From the NCBI GenBank assembly GCA_004172935.1, contig SDZD01000042.1, positions 1-55,858 of the forward strand: a stretch of DNA of 55,858 bases, in the 5' to 3' direction. Made by a program: the position numbers and the translations under genes. Of this stretch, positions 1 through 9,596 are shown in pieces. The DNA is from a bacterium (GTDB lineage Bacteria; Armatimonadota; Abditibacteriia; Abditibacteriales; Abditibacteriaceae). The notes beneath the pieces were generated by a model. The model saw only the letters and a program-made list of their open reading frames with translations. It was not told the DNA's origin and made no database searches. Within the stretch, counting starts at the first letter, position 1. Each line of letters starts with the position of its first letter.

Positions 1-694
1 CAGCACCGCCAGCGGCACCACCAGGAGCAGCTCCGCCGCCGCCACCTGCAGAAGCGCCACCTCGGCCACCGCCGCCTCCACCACCGATGAACGCAGTTGG
101 CACTCGTTTAACAACCGCAGTCGGGTTGCCATGAAGCGCAAAGATACCATAGCGGTCAATTCGGTTAAAGCGATCTTTATCGACAGCTTTGGTGCCCAGA
201 CCAATACCGCACAACTGGAATTCCAATGGGTAACGCACCCAGGCCGGAATTGTTGGACGTGCGCCGCCGCGACCGGCGCTCGAAGGCACTGCTGCGGGGG
301 GAACTGGACGTGGGAAGCCCTGTGCCAGATAGACCGGTGTTTTCTTACCTGCAGCTGGAGCGGGAGCATCGAAAGCGGGTCCCGACAGCAAGTTGCTCAT
401 CGGACGCTTGAGTGCCTGTCCCTGCCAGAATGGCTGCAAGGCTGGCATTGGCTCAAGGCTATAATCCTTCTGAATGCGCTTGATGGTATCGAGCGAAACG
501 TAGCGTGGCAACTTCGATTGGTCGATGGGCGCGGGAGCGGGTTTCTTGGCAGGTGTAGCTTTGGCCTTGGGGGCGCTGGCCAGACGCACAGGAGCGCGAC
601 GGGCCGACTTGCTTTTGCGAGGCGCTGCCCAAGCGAGAGCCAGAGGACAAACAAGAGCCGCGCCGACGAGGGCAATGCGAGAAGTAGATTTCAT
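1..694 (-). CDS. Exported glycine-rich protein, partial at left edge
   Basis: The frame opens with ATG at 694 and stays open to the window edge, giving 231 codons with no stop, so the C-terminus lies outside. Residues 1-23 form a Sec signal peptide ending ALAWA. An Ala/Lys/Pro/Arg-rich linker follows to about residue 57. Residues 58-200 contain Trp, Tyr and Phe spread as in a folded domain, but I recognise no family. From residue 204 the sequence becomes almost pure Gly/Ala with one Arg. The product is probably exported, with a flexible or surface-associated glycine-rich tail. Start choice rests on the signal peptide. No strong Shine-Dalgarno is visible. Function unknown. Confidence 0.75.
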   Translation of the reverse strand, partial: MKSTSRIALVGAALVCPLALAWAAPRKSKSARRAPVRLASAPKAKATPAKKPAPAPIDQSKLPRYVSLDTIKRIQKDYSLEPMPALQPFWQGQALKRPMSNLLSGPAFDAPAPAAGKKTPVYLAQGFPRPVPPAAVPSSAGRGGARPTIPAWVRYPLEFQLCGIGLGTKAVDKDRFNRIDRYGIFALHGNPTAVVKRVPTAFIGGGGGGGRGGASAGGGGGAAPGGAAGGA

Positions 695-824
695 GGATGT
701 TTAGATCAAATTGGGTTCTTCGACCTCTTGGGCGCCATCGCTTTGAAGGGCTGGCTGGCGCGTTGCCGCCGCGCAGTTTAGTCGGAGCGACGACCTGTGT
801 TCAGTACGAAGTGCCATGTTTTCT

Positions 825-3458
825 TTAATTAGTGGCTTGCACTGCCAATGCGTCCTTGGGATAGGAGGACGAATTAGACATTTGGATGCCTTTTCCTGCC
901 GAAATGAGGCGCCATGAGCCAGTTGAGTTTTCGCCTCCCAGACGAAATTTGGCTCCCGGCGAATCGCACCAGAAAGTGGTTTTACCATTTTCTACTAACA
1001 ATTCCCAGGCGCTCCCATTTTGCCACAATTGCAACAAGCGTGACTCGCCCAGTCGCACCTCCAACGGTAAGGCAGCGGGCTTCGAACCAGTGACCACTGG
1101 CCCCTGCCCGATGGCATCAAGACGGAACTGCCCGTTAGGTTGGCGCAGGAAGCGTGGATCGCGCCCTGCCACCTCGTCGCTGTTGTGAGCGTCCGTTGCC
1201 ATTTTAACTACAAAGTGGCGACTTGTCTCTAATGGTTTGCCATCCAGCGACATCGCGACGATAGCCCCCTGAGTGACATTATCAACTGCTAACCCGTTGG
1301 CGAAGCCGCGCGAGCCTTTCAAAGTGCCCGCCATCACCTGAACGGTGGGCGTTTGCACCTCGAATCGCCCGATTTTAGCGTCGCGGCGCACCTCACGGGT
1401 GTCCGAACGAAAAATACCATTACGCGATTCGCGTGTATCGAGCGAAATCTTACCGCTCAACTTCATCACGTCGAGCGCGGCGCCGAGAACCTCGTCGCGA
1501 TTGAGTTCGGTGAACGCCAGACGGCGATTCTTCGCGTCCCATACGCCGTGTGCCGAAGTTTGGTCGATATTTTCGCCGATAGGTATTAATCCCCTGGCAC
1601 GCAATCCCTGTGAATTCAGCACCATTGTACGTATCAAGTTGCTGCCATCGCTCCCGCTATATAACGTGCCGTTGTAGGCGAAACTCGTCCCATTAGACCC
1701 AGTCGGCGCCAAATCTAAATCTTTCCAGAAGCTCGAAGCCCACGCGAGGTTATTAGCCCCATCACTACGCAAATCGCGCCCGTAAAGCAGGCTGGGCGCC
1801 CCAGAATAAAGCCCGGTGGCGCTGCGGCCCGTCGTTAAAATCAAATCGGTGCCAGCCGGGGCGTTGTAGCGGTCGCCTTCATAAAAGGCGTTCTCTACGC
1901 GCGCCGTCCAGCCAAGGTTATAGAGCGGGTTGTAGGGCTTCTCGTAGGTGAATAAATCGACCGTCGAATAAGGAACGACAACATGGTTGCGCAGCGGCGC
2001 GACCAAGCCCTTAAGGAAAATTTGCCCGCCCAGTGCTGCCAAGCCCCAGCGCGCGGGGTCGCTGCGCACGTTGAAGTAGCCGACTCGCGCCGAGGGGTTG
2101 GTTTCATAGACGAACAGAATCATGGCGTCTATGTCCTGCATGGCACCGAATGTGGCGGCTTCGATGGTGCCCGCTGCCCGGTTGGTATTAGGCCAGCAGT
2201 AATTCCACTCGCGAACAACAAAGGGTTTGTTCGACATGCGCGCCAATCCCAGCGTCGCTGCCATCGACTGTTCGCCCAAATCGGAAATCGGGTTTTTGCC
2301 GTGATAGTAGGAGGGCAATTTCCACTGAGGCAGATTGCTGGCCCAGTAGGGATGGTCGTAGTAAAAGTTGCAGCCAATAAAATCGAGTTCGCGCGCCTGA
2401 CTGCCCAAATCGGGCAGGTCGTCGTAGCGTCCTGTGGCGCAGAGGGGGATTTGCACTTTCAGCTCATCGCGCAAATAGGTCTTCATCTGCGCGAAGTAAC
2501 TGCGGTGAACATCGTAGGCGAAGCGGGCGCCGTCGAACTTGCGCGCGCTGGCGGCGAAGGGCCGGTCTTCGGGCTTCAGTTGGTTCGGCGTCCATGTCAT
2601 CGCCGGAATTTCGACGGTGCCGTTATCGAGCGATTCGTTGGCGCCAAGCGACGCCACTCCGTTCTGGGTCCATGCTGCGCGCAACTTATCGTTCGTGCCG
2701 TACTGCTTTTTCAGCCAGTCGTTCCACAACCCCTTGAACTCGTCGGCATAGGGTTGTGGCATCGAGCGCCATAAGCCGCGACGCATGAACAGACCGTTCT
2801 CGTCGTAGATTTCCAACATCACCACTGTCGGGTCGTCGGCATAACTCAAACCGTTGTAGGCATTGCGGTGCGTGCGCATCAACGCACGGGCGTACTCTTT
2901 TTGAAGCGAAATGAGCTTGGGGTCGAAAACCGCATATGGTTTGGCGCTGCGCCCAATCGCTTCGGGGTTGCGCACTCCATCGCCCTCTTTAAAGACGCGG
3001 TAATCAAGCAAGTCGAGGTAGACATACAGGCCATTTTCACGGGCCTTGGTTATCCAGAAATCGAGCTTTTTGAAACGGGCCGCGTCGAAGTGCTTGGAAT
3101 CGGGCTGCGTTTGGTCGATGATGCCACCGCGCTCATCGAAGTGGTGCAGGCGCACCAGATTGAAGCCCGCCGCGCGGAAGGTGCGCAGCATTTCCACGAT
3201 GTTCTCATCCGACTCCTGTAATGAGGTATTGGCGACGTTGATGCCCCAAAAACGGGCGCGCGAGCCATCGCTCCACTGAAAATGCGAACCATTGGTTTGC
3301 AGGAAGCCTTTGGTTCCGGCTGGAGCGGGAACAGTATCGGAGAAATCGACCAATGAGGCGCGCGGAAAAGCGGTGGCGTTGGGGTCGAGAACGGGAAAAT
3401 CGGCGCGGGCTTTAAAGGCAAGCAGACACAACGCAAAAAACAGAAAAAAACGACGCAT
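825..3458 (-). CDS. Exported clan-A (GH5-like) glycoside hydrolase
   Basis: An 877-residue protein with a signal peptide (about residues 1-19). Residues 50-460 read as a beta/alpha barrel of glycosidase clan A: a FWGINVA strand near 70, AAGFNLVRLHH near 97, and the LEIYDENG strand end with E216 and E220-N221 as acid/base candidates. VVREWN with E417 is the likely nucleophile. Residues from about 480 look like beta-sandwich accessory domains. Known members of this kind cleave beta-glycosidic bonds in polysaccharides by a retaining mechanism. The substrate cannot be read from sequence. The gene sits alone on the minus strand, 130 bp from the gene at 1-694. The exact GH family is uncertain (GH5, GH39 or an unclassified relative). 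Confidence 0.75.
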   Translation of the reverse strand: MRRFFLFFALCLLAFKARADFPVLDPNATAFPRASLVDFSDTVPAPAGTKGFLQTNGSHFQWSDGSRARFWGINVANTSLQESDENIVEMLRTFRAAGFNLVRLHHFDERGGIIDQTQPDSKHFDAARFKKLDFWITKARENGLYVYLDLLDYRVFKEGDGVRNPEAIGRSAKPYAVFDPKLISLQKEYARALMRTHRNAYNGLSYADDPTVVMLEIYDENGLFMRRGLWRSMPQPYADEFKGLWNDWLKKQYGTNDKLRAAWTQNGVASLGANESLDNGTVEIPAMTWTPNQLKPEDRPFAASARKFDGARFAYDVHRSYFAQMKTYLRDELKVQIPLCATGRYDDLPDLGSQARELDFIGCNFYYDHPYWASNLPQWKLPSYYHGKNPISDLGEQSMAATLGLARMSNKPFVVREWNYCWPNTNRAAGTIEAATFGAMQDIDAMILFVYETNPSARVGYFNVRSDPARWGLAALGGQIFLKGLVAPLRNHVVVPYSTVDLFTYEKPYNPLYNLGWTARVENAFYEGDRYNAPAGTDLILTTGRSATGLYSGAPSLLYGRDLRSDGANNLAWASSFWKDLDLAPTGSNGTSFAYNGTLYSGSDGSNLIRTMVLNSQGLRARGLIPIGENIDQTSAHGVWDAKNRRLAFTELNRDEVLGAALDVMKLSGKISLDTRESRNGIFRSDTREVRRDAKIGRFEVQTPTVQVMAGTLKGSRGFANGLAVDNVTQGAIVAMSLDGKPLETSRHFVVKMATDAHNSDEVAGRDPRFLRQPNGQFRLDAIGQGPVVTGSKPAALPLEVRLGESRLLQLWQNGSAWELLVENGKTTFWCDSPGAKFRLGGENSTGSWRLISAGKGIQMSNSSSYPKDALAVQATN

Positions 3459-3578
3459 TACTTAGGTTCAAAGCAGAAAAGAGAAGCGAATAATTGGCAA
3501 CGAGGCACACAAACTCAAGGGGAGAACACAGGGCGACTAAGCCCTGCATTCTCCCCTGCACTTCTCTATTCCGAATAT

Positions 3579-4043
3579 TTAATCTTCAGGAATAACGGCT
3601 TCGTCGATAACCGACTCGCTGGCCGCAAAAAAGCCGATGCCACGCGCAGCCAGTGCCGACGCGATGAAGCCCAACAACAACAGATAAAGCACGCGCAAGA
3701 ACTCTTGCCCGAACACAACAACGCCAGCCTGTGCCACTTTCGCGAGATTGTTACCGCCATCGAGCGGCCCAGTTCCCGGCGAATCCTGGATGCGGTTGAC
3801 CTGCAAGTTCAGGTAGTCGGGCTGGGAGAATTGCTTGAGCGCCGCCAACGCCTGCCAGAAGACATAAAACAGCAGTCCGACCCCCAACACGAAGATGAGC
3901 AGCCCCGCCCAGCGCGAGATGCGCCGCCAGCGCACTCCGGCGCGGCGAGCCGCCTGACGCTCGCTTGCATACAGCGAAGCGGGTTCGATTTGATCGGAGG
4001 GGGAGACGATTTCGCGAGAAGCGGAAGCGAGTTTTTCGGGCAT
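3579..4043 (-). CDS. Small membrane protein with two transmembrane segments
   Basis: A 154-residue protein I do not recognise. A basic, Arg-rich stretch (residues 27-43) precedes a first membrane helix at about 45-67 (GLLIFVLGVGLLFYVFWQAL). An exposed loop of roughly 40 residues follows, then a second helix at about 114-138 and an acidic C-terminal tail. By the positive-inside rule both termini are probably cytoplasmic. It lies between the clan-A hydrolase and a short unknown gene on the same strand, with gaps above 100 bp on both sides, so no operon is implied. Function unknown. Confidence 0.6.
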   Translation of the reverse strand: MPEKLASASREIVSPSDQIEPASLYASERQAARRAGVRWRRISRWAGLLIFVLGVGLLFYVFWQALAALKQFSQPDYLNLQVNRIQDSPGTGPLDGGNNLAKVAQAGVVVFGQEFLRVLYLLLLGFIASALAARGIGFFAASESVIDEAVIPED

Positions 4044-4167
4044 AGGACAACGCAGAGCGCGCGCAAAGTTTAACGGCGTCCCAATTCAGAGCTATATTCC
4101 AGCCAGTTGGTTACAAAGAACAGTCACTTTTTGTCGTTGTCACGCCGGGAAGCGCGTGAGATTACGT

Positions 4168-4452
4168 CTACAGTCCCAAAGAGGTGCGTCCAGTTTTCAG
4201 TGCCTCATAGTCGCGGGCTTGCTGGCTCCACTCTTCGATGAGCGCTGCCATCGAATCCATCACCAGTTGCCGCATCTCTGGTTGTAGGTCTAGACCGCCG
4301 CGAATTCGATACTCAGCCAATGACCAATTGAGCCTTTCGATACTTTTCAACGTGTTTTGATAAGCCTTTTCGGTTGTAATGGGTTCAGGCTCAGCCACCT
4401 CGAAATCCAACTGTTCCAGAGCCAAATTTTGTTTTTCATCGAAATGTTTCAT
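4168..4452 (-). CDS. Small acidic hypothetical protein
   Basis: A 94-residue soluble, acidic and mostly helical protein (EKQNLALEQLDFEVAEPEP at the N-terminal end, then amphipathic helices to the C-terminus). An AAGGAGC Shine-Dalgarno lies six bases before ATG 4452, which supports both the gene and its start. No motif or family recognised. It lies 54 bp downstream of the GH89 gene on the same strand and could be read from the same transcript. No function can be assigned. Confidence 0.55.
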   Translation of the reverse strand: MKHFDEKQNLALEQLDFEVAEPEPITTEKAYQNTLKSIERLNWSLAEYRIRGGLDLQPEMRQLVMDSMAALIEEWSQQARDYEALKTGRTSLGL

Positions 4453-4506
4453 TGAAGCTCCTTTTCAACTTGCTCCTGCCACCAAACGAGTAACCAAGCG
4501 CTGGGG

Positions 4507-7098
4507 TTACTTGACTCGGACGAATTTTAGGGTGCCTGCTGAGTTGAGACTGGAGGCGCCTTCGACTTGGGCGCGCAGGGTATAGGATTCGAGGCCAGTT
4601 CGGAGTTTCGGGAGTTCGAGGAGGAAGCTGTTCTGGCGGTTTTCGATGCCTGTCCAGCCTTCGTGGGTGTCTTCGGCAACTTTCTTTTCGCCTTCGTAGA
4701 GGGCGACGGAGTGGATTTTGAGGGCGCTATCGCCGTCTTCCCACTGGAAGGTGGCTTGATAGGTTCCGGCTTGCAGCACGGTTTCGTTGACATCGAATTT
4801 GAACTGCGCCACGCCTTCGGCTAACTTCCAGCGGAAACCTGTGGTTTGCCTGGCGATGCGCGCGTATTCGCTCGATAGAGGGGCGTATTTCGCCAGTAGT
4901 TCGCGGGCTATTGCCACAGTGTCGCCTTGTGCGGTTGTGGGGTAAGTGGTGGTGGCCTTGGCGAAGGCGATGTCGGCCCCTGCGCGGCGCGTGTTGTACC
5001 AATTGTTCAGTTGGGCGGCGGGCAGTTTGCCTTCGAGGACGGCACGGTGGTCGTCGAAGAAGGCTTGCCAACGGGGTAAGTAGTAATCCCTCATTAACCC
5101 CGCCCACTGGCGATGGGCGTAGTCGTTCAGTTCGTCGATTTTACCGCTCCATGTCGTGACCAAAGTGCGCGCGTTTTGCTCCATGAGCGCTTTTTCGGTG
5201 GGCGTGGTGCCTTTGGCTTTGGCGCGGGCTATCCACACACCCAGTAGCCAGTGGCGTTCACTGGCGAGCAGTCGGTCGCTATCGCGTAATAACTCGAGGT
5301 ACTGCGCCGTGTAGCGATTGAAGGCGGGTATGTCCTTGCGGTCGTAGGCGGCCATCGCGTCGGCGAGAGTGGGGCGTGCGAGTTCGGCGATGGCTTGGCG
5401 TGTCCAATCGACCAAATCGTAGCGATAGGTTTCCTGCGCTTTGAATTGAGGCGCGGCTTGCAAAAGGGTTTGTGCAGCTTGAGTAATTTTGTCGGTGTCG
5501 TAATAGACCTTACCGCTCGACCATGACGAGGCTTTGCGGGCATCGCGCGCGGGTTTGGCGCAGAGAATCGATTCGGTGGGGCCTTCCTGAAGCCCAGTTG
5601 GCGAATAGACGCCGCTCTCCATCAACAGTTGAAGGGCTTTACGCGCCGTGGCGTTCTTGGCGCCATAACGCCGGGTTTCGTAGCCGTCGAGCCAACTTCC
5701 CAACTGCACGTCTTTGCTGCGCCAGATGTCATCGAAGAACAGATCGTAATAGAGCGGGTTTTGCTCGATGCCCTCCGAAAGCAAACCGACGCCCTGCAAA
5801 TTGCCGCGTCCTTTCGTGGGGTCGAGCAGAAAGTTGGGCAACTTCTCCATCAACGGCATTCCGCCATAAAGTCCCACTTTGCCGCCAAAGTTCGCCAGTT
5901 CGCCCCACAACCACGGCATCCCATCGTAGGTGCGAAGAGGAGCGCCGTTAGTACCCTCTTTCATGTCGCGGCATAGTTGCAACACCTGCGTTTTTTTCGG
6001 GTCGAGGCCCGCCAGCAATTGAGGCGAGGGATTGCCCTGCCAGCCCTGCAACACCCAAATCGAATTGGGACTAGCGACTTGCATCGCGGTTTGAACGCTT
6101 TTCGCGGCCTCGCCGAGCGGCGTATTGCCGGGGCGCCCGCCCTCATGGAACAAATCACCGCCGTAGGCTGATGTATGACCGCCATAAACCTGATGGAGAT
6201 TTTTGTACCAGAGGGCCGCCACGCGCGGGAACTGGGCGCTGGTGGGCTTCAAGACAATGGGCCGTTGATAGCCAGACACCCACATGCCTTGCGGCAACAA
6301 ATCGGGTTTTAAGTCGGGCACATAGTCGCCTATGTCGTTCGGCAACAATCCCACGAACCCGGTCAAAACCGGGGTGATACCGAGTTCGCGCATCCGTACC
6401 ACAATTTGTCTTCCCAGTCGGGCCTCATTCTCGATTTCGGCATCGCTCATCGGACCGCCCATGCCTTCGAGGTTGCCCATATGCCACCACGCCGCATAAG
6501 CAGGGCTGGCGATGTATTGCTTAATCTTGTCTTCGGGATAACCCAAGTCGCGCAGCGTTTGCAACCAGACTTTTTCCATACCCGCCGTTACCAACACCTG
6601 ATTGAAACCATTGAGGGCCAGAAAGTCGATTTCGCGCTGCCAGCGATTCCAATCCCAGAAGGCGGCGGTATACGACAACATGCAGTAGTTGAGCGCGTGT
6701 CGCTTCGGATAAGGAGTTGAAATTTGAAGGGGCGCGAGGGGAAGCGGCAAACGCGCGGGTAATTTGGTCTGGTCGCCGCCCCAAGAAAGATGAGCATTGG
6801 CGACGTGTTTCAAATACCAACCATAGGCCGACGCCTGGGCGATGGGCGTGCTGCCCCGCAACACAACTTTCCCATTGTCCCCGCGAATCTCGAAGCGCTC
6901 GCCACCCTGAGATGGCAGATTCTCGACGCGAAAATTGGCGGATGCTCCCGGCGTCACACGGCGAATGAGGCCTGCTACGCCAGATGGGATGGGGGCAACT
7001 TTAGCAGGCTTAGGAGACGCGACTCCATAGCCTTGACTTGCCAGTACACCGACACCAATACACAACGACATAACGCGAAGATTCAACGGAGATTTCAT
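4507..7098 (-). CDS. Exported GH89 alpha-N-acetylglucosaminidase
   Basis: 863 residues with a signal peptide (about 1-27). The order matches the NAGLU family: a small N-terminal alpha/beta domain (40-125), a TIM barrel beginning YPKRHALNYCMLSYTAAFW near 130, and an all-helical C-terminal domain (about 460-720). An extra beta-sandwich follows (about 760-860). E319 in DLFHEGG and E442 in SEGIEQNP align with the two catalytic glutamates of the human enzyme (E316 and E446, from memory). The family removes terminal alpha-linked GlcNAc, as in heparan-type and mucin-type glycans. It is divergent from mutL. A 14-bp palindrome sits 27 bp upstream of the start. Confidence 0.93.
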   Translation of the reverse strand: MKSPLNLRVMSLCIGVGVLASQGYGVASPKPAKVAPIPSGVAGLIRRVTPGASANFRVENLPSQGGERFEIRGDNGKVVLRGSTPIAQASAYGWYLKHVANAHLSWGGDQTKLPARLPLPLAPLQISTPYPKRHALNYCMLSYTAAFWDWNRWQREIDFLALNGFNQVLVTAGMEKVWLQTLRDLGYPEDKIKQYIASPAYAAWWHMGNLEGMGGPMSDAEIENEARLGRQIVVRMRELGITPVLTGFVGLLPNDIGDYVPDLKPDLLPQGMWVSGYQRPIVLKPTSAQFPRVAALWYKNLHQVYGGHTSAYGGDLFHEGGRPGNTPLGEAAKSVQTAMQVASPNSIWVLQGWQGNPSPQLLAGLDPKKTQVLQLCRDMKEGTNGAPLRTYDGMPWLWGELANFGGKVGLYGGMPLMEKLPNFLLDPTKGRGNLQGVGLLSEGIEQNPLYYDLFFDDIWRSKDVQLGSWLDGYETRRYGAKNATARKALQLLMESGVYSPTGLQEGPTESILCAKPARDARKASSWSSGKVYYDTDKITQAAQTLLQAAPQFKAQETYRYDLVDWTRQAIAELARPTLADAMAAYDRKDIPAFNRYTAQYLELLRDSDRLLASERHWLLGVWIARAKAKGTTPTEKALMEQNARTLVTTWSGKIDELNDYAHRQWAGLMRDYYLPRWQAFFDDHRAVLEGKLPAAQLNNWYNTRRAGADIAFAKATTTYPTTAQGDTVAIARELLAKYAPLSSEYARIARQTTGFRWKLAEGVAQFKFDVNETVLQAGTYQATFQWEDGDSALKIHSVALYEGEKKVAEDTHEGWTGIENRQNSFLLELPKLRTGLESYTLRAQVEGASSLNSAGTLKFVRVK

Positions 7099-7124
7099 CT
7101 GTTATCCGACTCACTACAAAACAA

Positions 7125-7138
7125 CTAACATGTGTTAG
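7125..7138. promoter_or_regulatory. Operator-like palindrome upstream of GH89
   Basis: CTAACATGTGTTAG is a perfect inverted repeat with 6-bp arms and a 2-bp centre, lying 27 bp before the GH89 start codon. A near copy, CTAACAGGTGTTTA, lies in the LacI-family/prepilin intergenic region at 12927-12940. Short palindromes of this size are typical targets of dimeric regulators such as LacI-family proteins. That the LacI-type protein encoded at 11785-12822 binds both sites is inference. Confidence 0.45.
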
Positions 7139-7250
7139 AAAATAGGATGCGCATAAAGTTTCTATCACGGGGGCACTGCTTTTCGGGTGACGCTCTCTTT
7201 TTCATCGAGGGCAGTGAAACTGTGAGGTAAACTAAAGCGTAAGTAAGATT

Positions 7251-9176
7251 ATGTCCCAGCGTATTCGGCAGTTGCCGCCTGATGTAGCCAATAAAATCGC
7301 GGCGGGCGAAGTCGTTGAGAGGCCCTCCAACGCCGTCAAAGAACTAGTCGAAAACTCGCTCGATGCGGGCGCACGCCGTATCACCATCGAGATAGAGGAA
7401 GGCGGCAAAAAGCTGATCCGCGTTCGCGATGATGGGAGCGGCATGAGCGCACAGGACGCCGTTCTGTGTTTGCAGCGCCACGCCACCAGCAAAATTCAGG
7501 AGGCCGATGATTTGTGGCGCATCCAGACGCTCGGTTTTCGCGGCGAGGCGATGCCGTCGTTGGCGGCAGTGTCGCGCATGGAAATTACCACCCGCGAAGA
7601 GAACTCCGAGAGCGGCACACGCATCGTCGTCGAGGCGGGCGATATTTTAGGAGTGGAGGAAATCGGTTGCGCCCCCGGCACCGAAGTCGTGGTGCGTGGC
7701 TTGTTCTTCAATACCCCCGCGCGCTTCAAATTCCTCAAATCCGATTCCGCCGAAGCGGCTCGCATCGCGGAGATGGTCGGTCACCTTGCCCTCGCTTACC
7801 CGCATGTCGCCTTCGTGCTTAAACACAACGGCAACGAGAGTTTGCGCGTGGAGGCAGCGGGCGACCCGTTCAACGCTCTAGTTTCGGTGTGGGGCCGCGA
7901 CACGGCGCGCGCCATGATGCCCATTTCAACCAGCGAAGAATTCCCCAACATCAAAGTGACGGGCTTCGCAGGGCGCCCGCAGTTCACACGCGCCAACCGC
8001 AAAGGCCAACTGGTGTTCGTCAATGGGCGCGCGGTCACTAGCCGCGCGCTGCAACACGCATTTGGCGCCGCCTACGACGGTCTCATTCATGGGCGCGACC
8101 GCTATCCGGTTGGCCTCATCTTCCTCCAAGTTGCGCCGGGCGCTGTCGATGTCAACGTCCACCCCGCCAAATCGGAAGTGCGCTTCGCCCGTGAAGGCGA
8201 GGCACACCACGCCTTGCGAGTGGCTATCCGCGATACCCTCGTCGGCGCGCAACTAGCGCCCAGTTGGAACCTTGATGGCGAGACCGATGGTGGCCTATAT
8301 AAACCCTTCAGTGGTCAACGAGTCGAGTCTCAGGAGCAAGCACAGCCTCAATCACAATTCGGAGGCTCCTATCAAACGACACCTTCGCGATTCAACGCCC
8401 CTCACACTCCGACTCCCAACTACGCCAGCTACCAGGCACCAGCCAGCAACAGCGAATTCTCTCGCCCGCTGACGCCCGCGCCTACCGACGACGCCAACGA
8501 GCGGTTTCGCCAGCATCTGGCCGACATTCGCGCGGGCAAGAACGGCTTCGACCGCGACCTATTCCCCGATGAAGCGCCGCCCAAGTTGCAACTGCGCCCG
8601 CTGGCTCAAATCGCCAACAATGCCTATATTTTGGCCGAAGGTGAGGATGGCCTGTATATCGTCAACCAACACCGCGCCCACGAAACGATTTTGGCGGCGC
8701 GTGCCATAGAGCGCGCCTCGCGCGAACGAGTCGAGTCGCAGCGCCTGATGATTCCTTTCTCGGTAGAGTGCGGACCACGTGCGCTGGCGGCGGTAGAGGA
8801 GCATGGTTCGTTGCTGACAGAGCTTGGCTTCGAGGTCGAGACTTTTGGTGGTAACGCCCTACTCGTCCGTGCTGTGCCCACTCTGGTCGCGCAGCACGAC
8901 TATGAACGCGCCTTCGCCGACCTGCTCGATGAGTTGGTGTCTGGCCATGCCGGACGCAACCTTGACGAGCGCCGCCGCGCCCTGCTCACCCTGCTGTCGT
9001 GCAAGAATGCTATCAAAGCGGGCGACGCGCTCAATCAGGGCCAGATGCAGGGCTTAGTGGATGATCTGGTCGAACTGCCTAACCCTAGCATCTGTCCGCA
9101 TGGTCAGCCCATCCTCATCAAGATTTCGACCTACGAACTGCACAAGAAATTTGAGCGCGAATACGCCATGCGTTAA
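7251..9176 (+). CDS. mutL: DNA mismatch repair protein MutL
   Basis: 641 residues with the full MutL layout. The N-terminal GHKL ATPase shows ELVENSLDAG (E34, N35), DDGSGM (60-65), RHATSK and GFRGEA (95-100). A transducer domain follows to about 330, then a Gln/Pro/Thr-rich linker (350-410) and a C-terminal dimerisation domain. The C-terminal domain keeps the elements of the latent nuclease (SCKNAIKAGDAL at 583-594, CPHGQP at 615-620). The usual DQHAxxE motif reads NQHRAHE at 472-478, so the first Asp is Asn. MutL links mismatch recognition to strand incision and removal. No mutS neighbour is in view. The two downstream membrane-protein genes follow closely and may share its transcript. Confidence 0.97.
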   Translation: MSQRIRQLPPDVANKIAAGEVVERPSNAVKELVENSLDAGARRITIEIEEGGKKLIRVRDDGSGMSAQDAVLCLQRHATSKIQEADDLWRIQTLGFRGEAMPSLAAVSRMEITTREENSESGTRIVVEAGDILGVEEIGCAPGTEVVVRGLFFNTPARFKFLKSDSAEAARIAEMVGHLALAYPHVAFVLKHNGNESLRVEAAGDPFNALVSVWGRDTARAMMPISTSEEFPNIKVTGFAGRPQFTRANRKGQLVFVNGRAVTSRALQHAFGAAYDGLIHGRDRYPVGLIFLQVAPGAVDVNVHPAKSEVRFAREGEAHHALRVAIRDTLVGAQLAPSWNLDGETDGGLYKPFSGQRVESQEQAQPQSQFGGSYQTTPSRFNAPHTPTPNYASYQAPASNSEFSRPLTPAPTDDANERFRQHLADIRAGKNGFDRDLFPDEAPPKLQLRPLAQIANNAYILAEGEDGLYIVNQHRAHETILAARAIERASRERVESQRLMIPFSVECGPRALAAVEEHGSLLTELGFEVETFGGNALLVRAVPTLVAQHDYERAFADLLDELVSGHAGRNLDERRRALLTLLSCKNAIKAGDALNQGQMQGLVDDLVELPNPSICPHGQPILIKISTYELHKKFEREYAMR

Positions 9177-9197
9177 ATTCGTCTCTCCCCCTCACTT

Positions 9198-9596
9198 ATG
9201 CTGCCTCGCGCGTTCTGGCACTACATCGCTGCGCTTTATTTCGCCTTCCAATCGCTATGCGCCGCCTTCTGGTGGCTCATCCTTGCCGTGGAGCCGCGCG
9301 CCCGCCCGTTATTTCGGCCCGCTGCGACGCCTGATTCGGCTTTGTTCGCCTTCTTCCTGCCCGATGCCATCCTTTTCATAGGTGCCGCGTTGTGGGCGGC
9401 TGCTTGCCTCGTTAAAAGCCCTAAAAGCGCCCGTATCCCCCTCGTTATCCATTTGGGCGGCGCCATCTATGCCGCGTTGTATTGCATCTCGCAAACTCTG
9501 CTGACGGGCGAGGCCATCCTTGCCACGGTTTTAATGACGACGTGCGCTCTGTTCAGCACCTTTTTGAGTTGGAAAACGGCGTTCTCAGCCGAGTAA
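9198..9596 (+). CDS. Small four-helix membrane protein
   Basis: 132 residues, strongly hydrophobic, with four predicted membrane helices at about 5-30, 46-68, 79-100 and 105-126. I recognise no family. The start lies 22 bp after the mutL stop and the 3' end overlaps the next gene, so it is likely translated from the mutL transcript. Its function does not follow from that position. No clear Shine-Dalgarno precedes the ATG. Confidence 0.55.
   Translation: MLPRAFWHYIAALYFAFQSLCAAFWWLILAVEPRARPLFRPAATPDSALFAFFLPDAILFIGAALWAAACLVKSPKSARIPLVIHLGGAIYAALYCISQTLLTGEAILATVLMTTCALFSTFLSWKTAFSAE

Noticed and set aside
131..988. Plus- and minus-strand frames of 60-216 codons overlapping the left-edge protein and the clan-A hydrolase end
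   Set aside because: They are antisense or shifted shadows of a better frame with a signal peptide, and none has a recognisable domain or ribosome site.
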